A stretch of DNA of 64,000 nt from Janthinobacterium agaricidamnosum NBRC 102515 = DSM 9628. Its GTDB lineage: Bacteria > Pseudomonadota > Gammaproteobacteria > Burkholderiales > Burkholderiaceae_D. How positions within the stretch are numbered: position 1 is the stretch's first letter; each line of letters starts with the position of its first letter. The position numbers were made by a program, and so were the translations under genes. The notes below the pieces were generated by a model. It did not search any database and was not told the origin of the DNA. It worked only from the letters and a program-made list of their open reading frames with translations. The stretch spans positions 4,806,173 to 4,870,172 of the forward strand of contig NZ_HG322949.1 in NCBI RefSeq assembly GCF_000723165.1, written 5' to 3'. Of the stretch, positions 41,478-50,361 are shown one piece after another.

Positions 41478-42652
41478 TAGCGTAACTTCAACGTGGTTAA
41501 ACCAAGCAAGACCAGCATCATCGTGATGATCCAGAAACGCACCACGACCTGGGTTTCGCGCCAGCCCTTTTGCTCGAAATGGTGGTGCAGCGGCGCCATC
41601 AGGAATACCCGGCGGCCGACGCCATAGCGTTTTTTGGTGTACTTGAACCACACCACCTGGATGATCACCGACAGCGTTTCGACGACAAAGATGCCGCCCA
41701 TGATGAACAGCACGATTTCCTGGCGCACGATGACGGCGATGGTGCCCAGCGCGCCGCCCAGCGCCAGCGCGCCGACGTCGCCCATGAACACTTGCGCGGG
41801 ATGGGTGTTATACCAGAGGAAGGCCAGTCCCGCGCCCGCCATCGCGCCGCAAAAGATGATCAATTCGCCGGCGCCCGGGATATGCGGGATGAACAGGTAT
41901 TTCGAATAACTGGCGCTGCCGGTCAGGTAGGCGAACAAGCCCAGCGCGGTGCCGACCATCACGGTCGGCATGATCGCCAGGCCGTCCAGGCCATCGGTGA
42001 AATTGACCGCGTTGCTGGTGCCGACGATGACGCAATAGGTCAGCGCGATGAAACCCCAGACGCCCAGCGGATAGCTGATGGTCTTGAAGAACGGCACGAT
42101 CAAGTCGGCTTTCGGCGGCAAGTCCATCGAAAAGCCCGATTGCACCCAGGAGTAGATCAATTGCCACACCTGGCCGGCGTCCGGTTCCGACACCGACACC
42201 GAAAACGCCAGGTAAAACGCGGCCACCAGGCCGATCAGCGATTGCCAGAAATATTTTTCGCGCGAGCGCATGCCGTTCGGGTCTTGCCGCACCACCTTGC
42301 GGTAATCGTCGACCCAGCCGACCGCGCCAAAGCCCAGCGTGACCACCAGCACCGGCCAGATGAAGCGGTTCGACAAGTCGGTCCACAGCAGCGTCGACAC
42401 GCCGATCGCCAGCAGGATCAGCACGCCGCCCATGGTCGGCGTGCCGTGTTTTTTCAGATGGGTTTGCGGACCGTCGGTGCGCACCGCCTGGCCGACCTTC
42501 ATGCGGGTCAGCATGCGGATCACGGCGGGACCGGCGAACAGGCCGATCATCACCGCCGTCAACGTCGCGAACACCGCGCGGAAGGTGATGAAATTGAAGA
42601 CCCGCAGCGGGCCGAGGTCTTCCTGGAAATAGTGGGCGAGCCAGAGCAGCAT
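41477..42652 (-). CDS. mraY: Phospho-MurNAc-pentapeptide transferase MraY
   Basis: This 391-residue integral membrane enzyme makes lipid I from UDP-MurNAc-pentapeptide and undecaprenyl phosphate. About ten membrane segments carry the conserved loops [14 protein letters not shown] near 67, [13 protein letters not shown] near 215 with its catalytic Asp cluster, [10 protein letters not shown] near 290 and a HHHFE motif ([14 protein letters not shown]) near 350. It ends in TAA overlapping the murD ATG and begins two bases after murF. Confidence 0.97.
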   Translation of the reverse strand: MLLWLAHYFQEDLGPLRVFNFITFRAVFATLTAVMIGLFAGPAVIRMLTRMKVGQAVRTDGPQTHLKKHGTPTMGGVLILLAIGVSTLLWTDLSNRFIWPVLVVTLGFGAVGWVDDYRKVVRQDPNGMRSREKYFWQSLIGLVAAFYLAFSVSVSEPDAGQVWQLIYSWVQSGFSMDLPPKADLIVPFFKTISYPLGVWGFIALTYCVIVGTSNAVNFTDGLDGLAIMPTVMVGTALGLFAYLTGSASYSKYLFIPHIPGAGELIIFCGAMAGAGLAFLWYNTHPAQVFMGDVGALALGGALGTIAVIVRQEIVLFIMGGIFVVETLSVIIQVVWFKYTKKRYGVGRRVFLMAPLHHHFEQKGWRETQVVVRFWIITMMLVLLGLTTLKLR

Positions 42653-42654
42653 GA

Positions 42655-44058
42655 TTAGTGAGCTTCCTTGTTATTATTGCTATGAGATCCAATCAAATGC
42701 TGCACGGCCCGTTCCATTTTCATGAAGCGGGAGCCCTTGATCAATACCGTTGTTTCCGGATGGCCGGCAAGATGCGCATCGAGCGCCGCCAGCAAACCGT
42801 CGAACTGTTCAAAATATTCCACGTTGACGCCATGCACATGGCGCGCCAGCTCGCCGGTGACGAGCACATGCTCGATCCCCTTGGCGGCCGCATACGCGCC
42901 GATCTCTTCGTGGAATTGCCTGCCTTGGGTGCCGACTTCGCCCATGTCGCCCAATGCCAGAATGCGCGGCGCGCCGGCTTGCGCCAGCACGTCGATCGCG
43001 GCGCGCACCGAATCGGGATTCGCGTTATAGCTGTCGTCGATGACGGTGGCGCCGTTCGGCGCGCGCTTGTGCTGCAGGCGGCCCGCCACCGGCGCGAACG
43101 CTTCCAGGCCGCGCTTGATGGCGCCGGCCTCGACCCCGGCGGCCCAGGTGCAGGCCACCGCCGCCAGCGCATTCAACACATTGTGCCGGCCGGCCGCCGC
43201 CAGCGCGACGAAAAACTGCACCAGCTGGCCATCCGGCTGGCGCACGCTGACGAACAGGTCGCTGCCGAAATCCTCGGCCGGCCGGTGGCTGCAGCTGACC
43301 GTGGCGTCCTTGGTCAGGCCGAACGTCAGCACGCGGCGCGCGCCGGACAATTCGGTCCACAGCGGGGTAAATTCGTCGCCGTGCGGGAACACCGCGACGC
43401 CGTCGGCCGGCAAGCGCTGCAGCACCGCGCCGTTCTCCAGCGCCACGGCTTCCACCGTATGCATGAATTCCTGGTGTTCGCGCTGGGCGTTGTTGACCAG
43501 CGCCACAGTCGGTTCGGCGATCGCGCTCAGGCGGGCGATTTCGCCGGGATGGTTCATGCCCAGTTCGACCACCGCGGCGCTGTGCGCCACGTCGAGCCGG
43601 AACAGCGTCAGCGGCACGCCGATTTCATTGTTCAAGTTGCCGCGCGTGGCCAGCCGGCCCTCTTCGCTGTAGGCGGCGGCCAGCACCGAGGCGATCATTT
43701 CCTTGACCGTGGTCTTGCCATTGCTGCCGGTGACGCCGATCACCGGCAGGTCGAACTGGCGGCGCCAGTAATTGCCGATGCGGCCCAGCGCGGCCAGGGT
43801 GTCGGGCACGATAATCGCCGGCAGCGGGAAACCTTCAGGCACTTGCTCGGCCACCACCGCCACCGCGCCGGCCTGGACCACCTGGTCGAGGAAGGCGTGG
43901 GCGTCGAAGGTCTCGCCGCGCAGCGCGACGAACAGCGCGCCGGCCGGCACGTTGCGGCTGTCGGTCGACACGCCCTTAACCAGCAGGTCGCCGGCGGCGT
44001 TGTCGGACAAGGCGGCGCCGGGGATCGCCGACGTCAATTGTGCCAGTGTGGTGCGCAT
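42655..44058 (-). CDS. murF: UDP-MurNAc-tripeptide:D-Ala-D-Ala ligase MurF
   Basis: This 467-residue Mur ligase adds the D-Ala-D-Ala dipeptide. The N-terminal substrate domain ([23 protein letters not shown]) is followed by the P-loop [14 protein letters not shown] near 108, [22 protein letters not shown], and the C-terminal [16 protein letters not shown] near 345. ATG 44058 overlaps the murE stop (ATGA). The neighbouring TTG at 44061 is unnecessary. Confidence 0.96.
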   Translation of the reverse strand: MRTTLAQLTSAIPGAALSDNAAGDLLVKGVSTDSRNVPAGALFVALRGETFDAHAFLDQVVQAGAVAVVAEQVPEGFPLPAIIVPDTLAALGRIGNYWRRQFDLPVIGVTGSNGKTTVKEMIASVLAAAYSEEGRLATRGNLNNEIGVPLTLFRLDVAHSAAVVELGMNHPGEIARLSAIAEPTVALVNNAQREHQEFMHTVEAVALENGAVLQRLPADGVAVFPHGDEFTPLWTELSGARRVLTFGLTKDATVSCSHRPAEDFGSDLFVSVRQPDGQLVQFFVALAAAGRHNVLNALAAVACTWAAGVEAGAIKRGLEAFAPVAGRLQHKRAPNGATVIDDSYNANPDSVRAAIDVLAQAGAPRILALGDMGEVGTQGRQFHEEIGAYAAAKGIEHVLVTGELARHVHGVNVEYFEQFDGLLAALDAHLAGHPETTVLIKGSRFMKMERAVQHLIGSHSNNNKEAH

Positions 44059-45611
44059 CAATTGGTCCTCATCATGGTCAAACGGGCCGACAGCGCCAGC
44101 TGGGCGTGGTCGGTATCCGAAAACGGCAATTTCTTGCCCTTGATTTCCTGGTACGGTTCATGGCCTTTGCCGGCCAATAAAATCACGTCGGCCTTGGCCG
44201 CGTGCTTGATGGCCAGCAAAATGGCGGCGGCGCGGTCTTCCACCGTCTGCAGCGCCGAGCCGGGATGTTGTTGATTCATGCCTGCGACGATTTGTTCAAT
44301 GATGGTATGCGGATCTTCGCCGCGCGGATTGTCGCTGGTGACCAGCACATGGTCGGCCATTTGGGCGATCGCGCCCATTTGCGGACGCTTGCCCGGATCG
44401 CGGTCGCCGCCGCAGCCGAACACGCACCACAGCTGGCCGCCGCGCTCCTGCGCCACCGCACGCAAGGCGGCCAGGGTTTTTTCCAGCGCATCCGGGGTAT
44501 GCGCATAGTCGATGACGACCATAGGCGCATCCTGGCCGCCGACTTGCTGCATGCGTCCCGGCGCCGCTTGCAGCGCTTCGATCGCTTCGATCGCGGCGCG
44601 CAGGCCAACGCCCTTGGCCAGCAGCGCGCCCATCACCGCCAGCGCATTGCTGATATTGAAGTGACCGACCAGCTGGGTCTTGACCAGCGCCAGGCCGAAC
44701 GGCGACTCGAGGTGGAATTCGGTGCCGGCGTGACGGCTGCGGAACTGGCTGGCGCGCAGCATGGCGACGCCGTCCAGCCCAGGCAAGGCCGCACTGTCCT
44801 GCAGCGTGTAGCCGACCAGCGGCAACTTGCCGGGCAGCCTGCCGCGCAGATGCCCGGCCAGCCGCAAGCCCATCGCGTCGTCCAGGTTCAGCACCGCGCT
44901 TTGCAGGCCGGGCCAGTCGAACAATTTGGTCTTGGCCTGTTCATAGGCCGCCAGGTCGCCGTGGTAATCGAGGTGGTCGCGGGTCAGGTTGGTGAACAGC
45001 GCGACGTCGAAATGCATGCCGGCCGCGCGCTGCTGGTCGAGGCCGATCGACGATACTTCGATCGCCAGCGCCTCGGCGCCGCGCTCGCGCATCTCGGCCA
45101 GCTTGCGCGCCAACAGCACCGCGTCCGGCGTGGTGTAGCCGGTGACGTCGAATTCGACGTCGCCGCGGGCCCGGCTCAGGCCGACGCCCAGCGTGCCGAT
45201 CACGGCGGTCGACGCGCCGAGGCGCGACAGCGCCTGGCCCAGCCACACCGCGCAGGAAGTCTTGCCGTTGGTGCCGGTCACGCCGACGCTGAACATGGCG
45301 CGGTCCGGCTGCCGGTAAAAGGCGTGCGCCAGCGGGCCGGCCTGGCGTTTCAGCCCGGCCACGGCCAGGTGCGGCAGCTGCCACTGTTCATTCCAGGCAA
45401 AGTCCGCGCCGTCGTAGACGATCGCGGCGGCGCCCTGGGCGATCGCGGCGGCGATAAACGCGCGGCCGTCGCCGACATCGCCGGGATAGGCAAAAAACAC
45501 GTCGCCGCGCTGGATGCGGCGCGAGTCCGACGCCAGCTGGCCGGCCGGCGCCACGGCGCTGATCCAGGCACTGATTTCTGTTAGGGTCATGGGGGTTATC
45601 GCAGTTGACAT
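44058..45611 (-). CDS. murE: UDP-MurNAc-L-Ala-D-Glu:meso-diaminopimelate ligase MurE
   Basis: This 517-residue Mur ligase adds the third stem residue. The P-loop GVTGTNGKTSCAVW lies near 113, the carbamylated-lysine region LFDWPGLQSAVLN near 230, and VVIDYAHTPDALEKTL near 365. The specificity motif DNPRGEDP near 430 is the form associated with meso-diaminopimelate rather than lysine. The start codon overlaps the ftsI stop (TAATG), and the gene is coupled to murF. The peptidoglycan is therefore expected to be DAP type. Confidence 0.96.
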   Translation of the reverse strand: MSTAITPMTLTEISAWISAVAPAGQLASDSRRIQRGDVFFAYPGDVGDGRAFIAAAIAQGAAAIVYDGADFAWNEQWQLPHLAVAGLKRQAGPLAHAFYRQPDRAMFSVGVTGTNGKTSCAVWLGQALSRLGASTAVIGTLGVGLSRARGDVEFDVTGYTTPDAVLLARKLAEMRERGAEALAIEVSSIGLDQQRAAGMHFDVALFTNLTRDHLDYHGDLAAYEQAKTKLFDWPGLQSAVLNLDDAMGLRLAGHLRGRLPGKLPLVGYTLQDSAALPGLDGVAMLRASQFRSRHAGTEFHLESPFGLALVKTQLVGHFNISNALAVMGALLAKGVGLRAAIEAIEALQAAPGRMQQVGGQDAPMVVIDYAHTPDALEKTLAALRAVAQERGGQLWCVFGCGGDRDPGKRPQMGAIAQMADHVLVTSDNPRGEDPHTIIEQIVAGMNQQHPGSALQTVEDRAAAILLAIKHAAKADVILLAGKGHEPYQEIKGKKLPFSDTDHAQLALSARLTMMRTN

Positions 45612-47392
45612 TACATCGCCTCCGGACCGTTGCTCGGCGGCGCCACGATTTCGGTCACCGAAGAATCCGGCGGCACGTTCATCGCGCGCAGCGCATTGGT
45701 GGCGATCGCGGCGAACGCCGGCGCGGCCACCTGACCGCCATAGTGGGCGGGACCGGTAGGTTCATCGATCATCACGGCAATGATGAAACGCGGCGCCGAC
45801 ATCGGCGCCATGCCGACGAAGGAGCCGATGTATTTGCGCGGCATCGCGTACTTGCCGTTTTCAACCTTGTAGGCGGTGCCGGTCTTGCCGCCGACGCGGT
45901 AGCCTGCCACCTGGGCCCGTTTGGCCGAGCCGTGCGCGCCGGACACCACCAGCTCCAGCATGTCGCGCATTTCGGCGGCGGTTTCCGGCTTGATGATTTG
46001 CTGGCCGACCGGCAGTTCGTTCACTTTCTGGAACGACAGCGGTATCGTGTCGCCGCTGCGGGCGAACATCATGTAGGCGCGCGCCAGCTGGATCAGCGAC
46101 ACCGAGATGCCGTTACCGTAGCTCATCGTGGCCTGCTCCACCGGACGCCACGATTTATACGGCCGCACGCGGCCCGCCACGGCGCCCGGAAAGCCCCATT
46201 TCGGCTGCTGGCCGAAGCCGACCTTGGTAAACATTTCCCACATATCCTGCGCCGGCATGCTCAGCGCGATCTTCGACGAACCGATATTGGACGACATTTC
46301 AATCACTTGCGACACGCTGATGACGCCATGCGCCGAGGTGTCGGAAATGGTGCGGTCGGCGATCGTGAAACGGCCCGGCCCGGTATCGATCAGCGTGGCC
46401 GGCCTGACCTTGCCCTTGTCGAGCGCCAGCGAAACGGTGAACGGCTTCAGCGTCGACCCCGGCTCGAAGGTGTCGGTCATCACGCGGTTGCGCAACTGCT
46501 GGCCGGTCAGCGTACGACGGTCGTTCGGGTCGTAGCTGGGATAATTGGCCAGCGCCAGCACTTCGCCGGTGTGCACGTCGAGCACCACCGCGCCGCCGGC
46601 CTTGGCGTTGAATTTCTCGACCGCTTCCTTCAGCTGGGTAAACGCGATGTACTGGATCTTGCTGTCGACCGACAGCGTCAAGTCCTTGCCGTCGTGCGGT
46701 TCGTGGATGAAGCCGATGTCCTCGACGATGTGGCCGAGGCGGTCCTTGATCACGCGGCGGCTGCCGGTGGCGCCGGCCAGCGTTTTTTGCTGCGCCAGTT
46801 CCATGCTCTCCTGGCCGATGTCTTCCACGTTGGTGAAGCCGACCAGATGCGTCATGACTTCGCCTTGCGGGTAAAACCGCTTGTATTCCTTGCGCGCGTC
46901 AATGCCGTCGATCTTCAGCGCGGCGATCTTGTCGGCGGTTTCCATCTCTACCTGGCGCTTCAGGTAGACGAAGCTGCGGTCGGAATCGAGTTTTTTGCGC
47001 AATTCGGCTTCGCTCATGTCCAGCAAGCCGGCCAGCGCGGTGATTTTTTCAGGCGGCGCCTGCAGCACATCGTCGGGAATCGCCCAGATCGCCTTGACCG
47101 GCACCGACGACGCCAGCACCTGGCCATTGCGGTCGGTGATCTTGCCGCGCGTGGCCGGCAATTCCAGCGTCCGCTCATAGCGGCTGGCGCCCTGCTTTTG
47201 CAGGAACTGGTTCGACACGCCCTGCAGCCACAGCGCGCGCGCGCCGAGCGCGCCAAACGCGGCGAACAGCACGAACAGCACCACGCGCGAACGCCATACC
47301 GGCAGGCGCACCGCCAATACCGGATTCTTCGAGAAGGGCACGCCCTTCGAGGCCGCTACACGTGCGCCGTCGCGGCTGCCGCCGAGCTTCAT
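45611..47392 (-). CDS. ftsI: Septal transpeptidase FtsI (PBP3)
   Basis: This 593-residue monofunctional class B penicillin-binding protein cross-links septal peptidoglycan. A basic N-terminus precedes one membrane anchor (about residues 35-55), then the pedestal domain (ATRGKITDRNGQVLA) and the transpeptidase domain. The active-site motifs are STLK (SxxK, near 312), SSN near 363 and KTGT near 498. The ATG overlaps the ftsL stop and the TAA overlaps the murE ATG. Confidence 0.96.
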   Translation of the reverse strand: MKLGGSRDGARVAASKGVPFSKNPVLAVRLPVWRSRVVLFVLFAAFGALGARALWLQGVSNQFLQKQGASRYERTLELPATRGKITDRNGQVLASSVPVKAIWAIPDDVLQAPPEKITALAGLLDMSEAELRKKLDSDRSFVYLKRQVEMETADKIAALKIDGIDARKEYKRFYPQGEVMTHLVGFTNVEDIGQESMELAQQKTLAGATGSRRVIKDRLGHIVEDIGFIHEPHDGKDLTLSVDSKIQYIAFTQLKEAVEKFNAKAGGAVVLDVHTGEVLALANYPSYDPNDRRTLTGQQLRNRVMTDTFEPGSTLKPFTVSLALDKGKVRPATLIDTGPGRFTIADRTISDTSAHGVISVSQVIEMSSNIGSSKIALSMPAQDMWEMFTKVGFGQQPKWGFPGAVAGRVRPYKSWRPVEQATMSYGNGISVSLIQLARAYMMFARSGDTIPLSFQKVNELPVGQQIIKPETAAEMRDMLELVVSGAHGSAKRAQVAGYRVGGKTGTAYKVENGKYAMPRKYIGSFVGMAPMSAPRFIIAVMIDEPTGPAHYGGQVAAPAFAAIATNALRAMNVPPDSSVTEIVAPPSNGPEAM

Positions 47393-47661
47393 GGCTGGCC
47401 CTCCGTCAGGTACTGGGTGCGCGCGGCGGTCAGCGGCGTCATGTTCAGGTCGCGCCGCGCGATCGCTTCGATGCGCTCATGCTTGCCCAGCGTCGACTGG
47501 TCGAGCTGCAGCTGGGCCCAGTCGATGTCGAGCTGGCGCGACAACGCTTGCGCGCGTTCCAGGTCGATCAGCAAATGGCGCGCCTGGTATTGGGCGTTGA
47601 CCAGCGATAGCGCGCAGCCGACCAGCAAGGCCGCCAGCACGGTATTGAGCTTGCCGCTCAT
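47389..47661 (-). CDS. ftsL: Cell division protein FtsL
   Basis: This 90-residue bitopic divisome protein forms a complex with FtsB and FtsQ. It has a very short cytoplasmic tail, one membrane segment (about residues 6-23, [18 protein letters not shown]) and a periplasmic coiled-coil with leucine-rich heptads (about 30-62). A C-terminal MTPL segment follows. Its position between rsmH and ftsI, overlapping both by four bases, supports the call more than sequence identity does. Confidence 0.92.
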   Translation of the reverse strand: MSGKLNTVLAALLVGCALSLVNAQYQARHLLIDLERAQALSRQLDIDWAQLQLDQSTLGKHERIEAIARRDLNMTPLTAARTQYLTEGQP

Positions 47662-48632
47662 ACGACGCCACCCTGGCCGGCCGGCAGCGGCAAACGCTGC
47701 GCCACCCGCATCACCGCCGAGCGGGAACGCGGATTGGCGTCGATTTCGGCATCGGACGGCTTCATCTTCGCAATCAGCTTCATTTCCGGCTGCGGCAAAT
47801 CGACGGCGCGGATCGGCAGGCGCCGGTCCGGCTGCTCGACATTCGCCTTGGAAGCGAAAAAGCGCTTGACCATCCGGTCTTCCAGCGAATGGAAGCTGAT
47901 CACCGCCATGCGCGCGCCCGGCGCCAGGCAGTCATACGCCTGGCTCAGCCCAATCTCGAGATCTTCCAGCTCCTTGTTAATGAAAATCCGGATTGCCTGA
48001 AAGGTGCGGGTTGCGGGGTCCTTACCCTTCTCACGGGTCTTGACGGCGCCTGCCACGATAGCGGCAAGCTGTCGTGTGCTTGAAATTGGCTGGACTGCCC
48101 GGCCAGCAACAATCGCCTTTGCAATCTGAAAAGCAAACCGTTCTTCCCCATAATCGCGTATTACCTTTTCCAGTGTCTGTTCGGTTTCCACAGCCAGCCA
48201 CTCGGCCGCCGAGACGCCGCGCGTGGTATCCATGCGCATGTCGAGCGGGCCGTCGTTACGGAAACTGAAACCACGCGCCGCGTCGTCCACCTGCGGCGAA
48301 GAGATGCCCAGGTCCAGCAGGATGCCGTCGACCTGGGAAATACCGCACGCCGCCAGGCTGGCCGACATGGTGGCGAAGCTGTCATGCACGATGGTGAAGC
48401 GCGGATCCTTGATTTGTTCGGCGGTGGCGATGGCCTGCAAGTCCTTGTCGAAGGCGACCAGGCGCGCCTGCGCGCCCAGCCGCGACAGGATCAGGCGGCT
48501 GTGGCCGCCGCGTCCGAAAGTGCCGTCGACGTAGATGCCGTTGGCGCGTGCGCCGGCCAGGTCGAGCGCGTCGACCGCCTCGTCCAGCAGCACCGTACGA
48601 TGCTGAAATTCCGGCACCGGTAATATTGTCAT
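47658..48632 (-). CDS. rsmH: 16S rRNA (cytosine-1402-N4)-methyltransferase RsmH
   Basis: This 324-residue SAM-dependent enzyme (formerly MraW) methylates C1402 in the ribosomal decoding centre. The SAM motif [16 protein letters not shown] lies near residue 37, [23 protein letters not shown] near 105, and the C-terminal [16 protein letters not shown] near 250. ATG 48632 with an upstream AAGG is preferred to GTG 48635. A stretch encoding roughly residues 150-230 uses codons unlike the rest of the gene (ATA, GTA, ACA, CGA, CCA, GGG), while the protein sequence stays canonical. Confidence 0.96.
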   Translation of the reverse strand: MTILPVPEFQHRTVLLDEAVDALDLAGARANGIYVDGTFGRGGHSRLILSRLGAQARLVAFDKDLQAIATAEQIKDPRFTIVHDSFATMSASLAACGISQVDGILLDLGISSPQVDDAARGFSFRNDGPLDMRMDTTRGVSAAEWLAVETEQTLEKVIRDYGEERFAFQIAKAIVAGRAVQPISSTRQLAAIVAGAVKTREKGKDPATRTFQAIRIFINKELEDLEIGLSQAYDCLAPGARMAVISFHSLEDRMVKRFFASKANVEQPDRRLPIRAVDLPQPEMKLIAKMKPSDAEIDANPRSRSAVMRVAQRLPLPAGQGGVV

Positions 48633-48641
48633 CACGGAGCC

Positions 48642-49070
48642 TTAAAAAGAAAAATTGGATAACACATCGGGAGTGCCCGCCTCGATTGCTTGCTGCTCTT
48701 TTTCGGCAAGCTTGGCGGCGTCCCAGATTTCAAAATGGCTGCCCATGCCGATCATCATCACCTCGCGCGCCAGACCGGCGGCGTTGCGCAATTCGGGGGA
48801 GATCAGCACCCGGCCGGCCGAGTCGAGTTCGACATCGACGGCGTTGCCGAGAAAGATACGCTGCCAGGCGCGGGCCGACATCGGCCATGCGGCGATTTGC
48901 TGGCGGTGGCTTTCCCATACCGGGCGCGGAAAAAACAGCAGGCAGCCGTCGGGATGCTTGGTCAGGGTCAAGCGGCCTTCGCATTGAATCGACAGCGCGT
49001 CACGGTGCTTGGCGGGGATGGACATCCTGCCTTTGGCATCGAGATTGATTGCGGACGCGCCTTGAAACAC
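48642..49070 (-). CDS. mraZ: Transcriptional regulator MraZ
   Basis: This 142-residue protein has two SpoVT/AbrB-like domains carrying the DXXXR signatures ([10 protein letters not shown] near residue 10 and [14 protein letters not shown] near 87). MraZ forms a ring and represses its own dcw operon in studied bacteria. GTG 49070 is chosen because the conserved N-terminus [14 protein letters not shown] starts there and AAAGG lies at 49077-49081. It is the first gene of the dcw cluster, nine bases upstream of rsmH. Confidence 0.95.
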   Translation of the reverse strand: MFQGASAINLDAKGRMSIPAKHRDALSIQCEGRLTLTKHPDGCLLFFPRPVWESHRQQIAAWPMSARAWQRIFLGNAVDVELDSAGRVLISPELRNAAGLAREVMMIGMGSHFEIWDAAKLAEKEQQAIEAGTPDVLSNFSF

Positions 49071-49132
49071 GAATGACCTTTGATTTTGGATTATTTTGGC
49101 GCGGTGAGCGCGACGCTGAAACAGGGAAAAAT

Positions 49133-49168
49133 TCCCACAAAAACACACTTTTCCACACAGTTGCCCAC
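49133..49168 (-). promoter_or_regulatory. MraZ operator: four 10-bp-spaced repeats
   Basis: On the minus strand the hexamers GTGGGC (49163-49168), GTGTGG (49153-49158), GTGTGT (49143-49148) and GTGGGA (49133-49138) recur exactly every 10 bp with four-base spacers. MraZ is known to bind direct repeats of a TGGGN-type box at this periodicity. The first repeat overlaps the -10 element, so binding should block transcription. Confidence 0.75.
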
Positions 49169-49195
49169 TTTAGAGGAAGCAAAGATAGTGGTCAA
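49167..49195 (-). promoter_or_regulatory. Promoter of the mraZ (dcw) operon
   Basis: TTGACC (49190-49195) and TAAAGT (49167-49172), read on the minus strand, are separated by 17 bp. Transcription would start near 49160, inside the MraZ repeats. No other equally good promoter was noticed in the cluster. Confidence 0.65.
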
Positions 49196-49640
49196 GCGGT
49201 TTCCGATTGGAAAAAAAGGAATTTTATTAATGAAATTAAGGACTTAGCGGATATCTTTGAAGAAGCCTCGTATGAAAATATATCGAGAAATTAGATACTT
49301 ATGAAAGATAGTGAATGTTGTACCTCATCTGCACACATGTGTTTGCCTACCGTAAACATCCAAAAACGCAAAATTTTTAAATTGAAACAAATACATATAG
49401 TTGATAGATGACAACAAATCATGCCTCTCTCTGCGGCCCAACTTCATGCGTGATAAATGTTTTAAATTTAATCATTCAAGCCCGGCGTTTTTTCGGCAAT
49501 CCGGCCATTCGCAAGGCTTGGCGACAGCCGCCAGGAGCAATACCGACACATGGAAATAGATTTATTTTAAATAACTTTTTAATCCAATTTTCCCGGAAAT
49601 TTGTATAGACAACTTTTTGCAAAAATGAAGATTTTAAATA
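49196..49640. other. AT-rich non-coding region between mraZ promoter and rnpB
   Basis: About 440 bases of low-GC sequence with many stop codons in all frames. No gene is recognised. Confidence 0.6.
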
Positions 49641-49665
49641 TAAAAAAAGCCCCGCTGCGGGGGCT
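49641..49665 (-). terminator. Rho-independent terminator downstream of rnpB
   Basis: On the minus strand AGCCCCCGC and GCGGGGCT form a stem followed by seven T. It lies about 130 bases beyond the mature 3' end of RNase P RNA. Confidence 0.8.
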
Positions 49666-49795
49666 GGTTTGATACCAACGGTGATGCGTTCGGCCGCTTT
49701 CGGCGGCTGAAACAGCATCACGGCGTGATATTACGGCCGGAAAACGGCCATCGACGGGCCGCCAATCATCGATATTGGCGCGCCGGGGAATTCAA

Positions 49796-50147
49796 GTGAA
49801 GCAGGCCGATAGGCCGGATTTTGTTACGGCGCAAGCTCTTGCGAACCCGCGCTATGACAGCCATTCCTCTAGGCGCCTGATTACTCAGGCGCTCAAGCTT
49901 TCTACCCGCACGCTCCGCGAGCAGCATCATCGCGTGCCTATTTGAAATTGCACCAGGTGGAGGTTACCGCGTTTCACCGTAACTGAATACGCTCGTCTCT
50001 GTGGCCCTATTCCTCGCCTTATACCTTGGGCTTGCGCTTGCGGCTTTCAGCGGACGGCCGTTAACCGTCACCCCGCTCTATGGAGTCCGGACCTTCCTCC
50101 CGCCGGCGCATTGCTGCGCCAGCCAGCGACTGTCTGGCCTGCTTCAC
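49796..50147 (-). ncRNA. rnpB: RNase P RNA, bacterial class A
   Basis: This is the catalytic RNA that cuts the 5' leader from tRNA precursors. On the minus strand the 5' part reads GAAGCAGGCCAGACAGTCGC, followed by the conserved GAGGAAGGTCCGGACTCCAT (about 50077-50096). The 3' end carries AATCCGGCCTATCGGCCTGC, whose last bases pair with the 5' end to close P1. The length of about 350 nt fits class A. A promoter lies immediately upstream and a terminator downstream. The ends are set from the P1 pairing and may be off by a few bases. Confidence 0.95.
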
Positions 50148-50151
50148 CCGC

Positions 50152-50181
50152 ATTGTACCGCGCCGCGGCACCATTCTGCAA
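50152..50181 (-). promoter_or_regulatory. rnpB promoter
   Basis: Minus-strand TTGCAG (50176-50181), an 18-bp spacer and TACAAT (50152-50157). The expected start near 50146 coincides with the RNase P RNA 5' end. Confidence 0.7.
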
Positions 50182-50361
50182 AGACCAGGCGCGACGGGGG
50201 TGCATGACACTGGCACCGGACGCGATTGAATGTGAAATTTGGTGTCGCCATTTCAAAAGCCCGGCAAAACCGGCTCACATAGAATGGCAGCAGCCGACGT
50301 CCATATGGATCAGCCATAGCGGCGCCGATTCCCCACTGCGATCCTTTTAAAAGAACCGACC

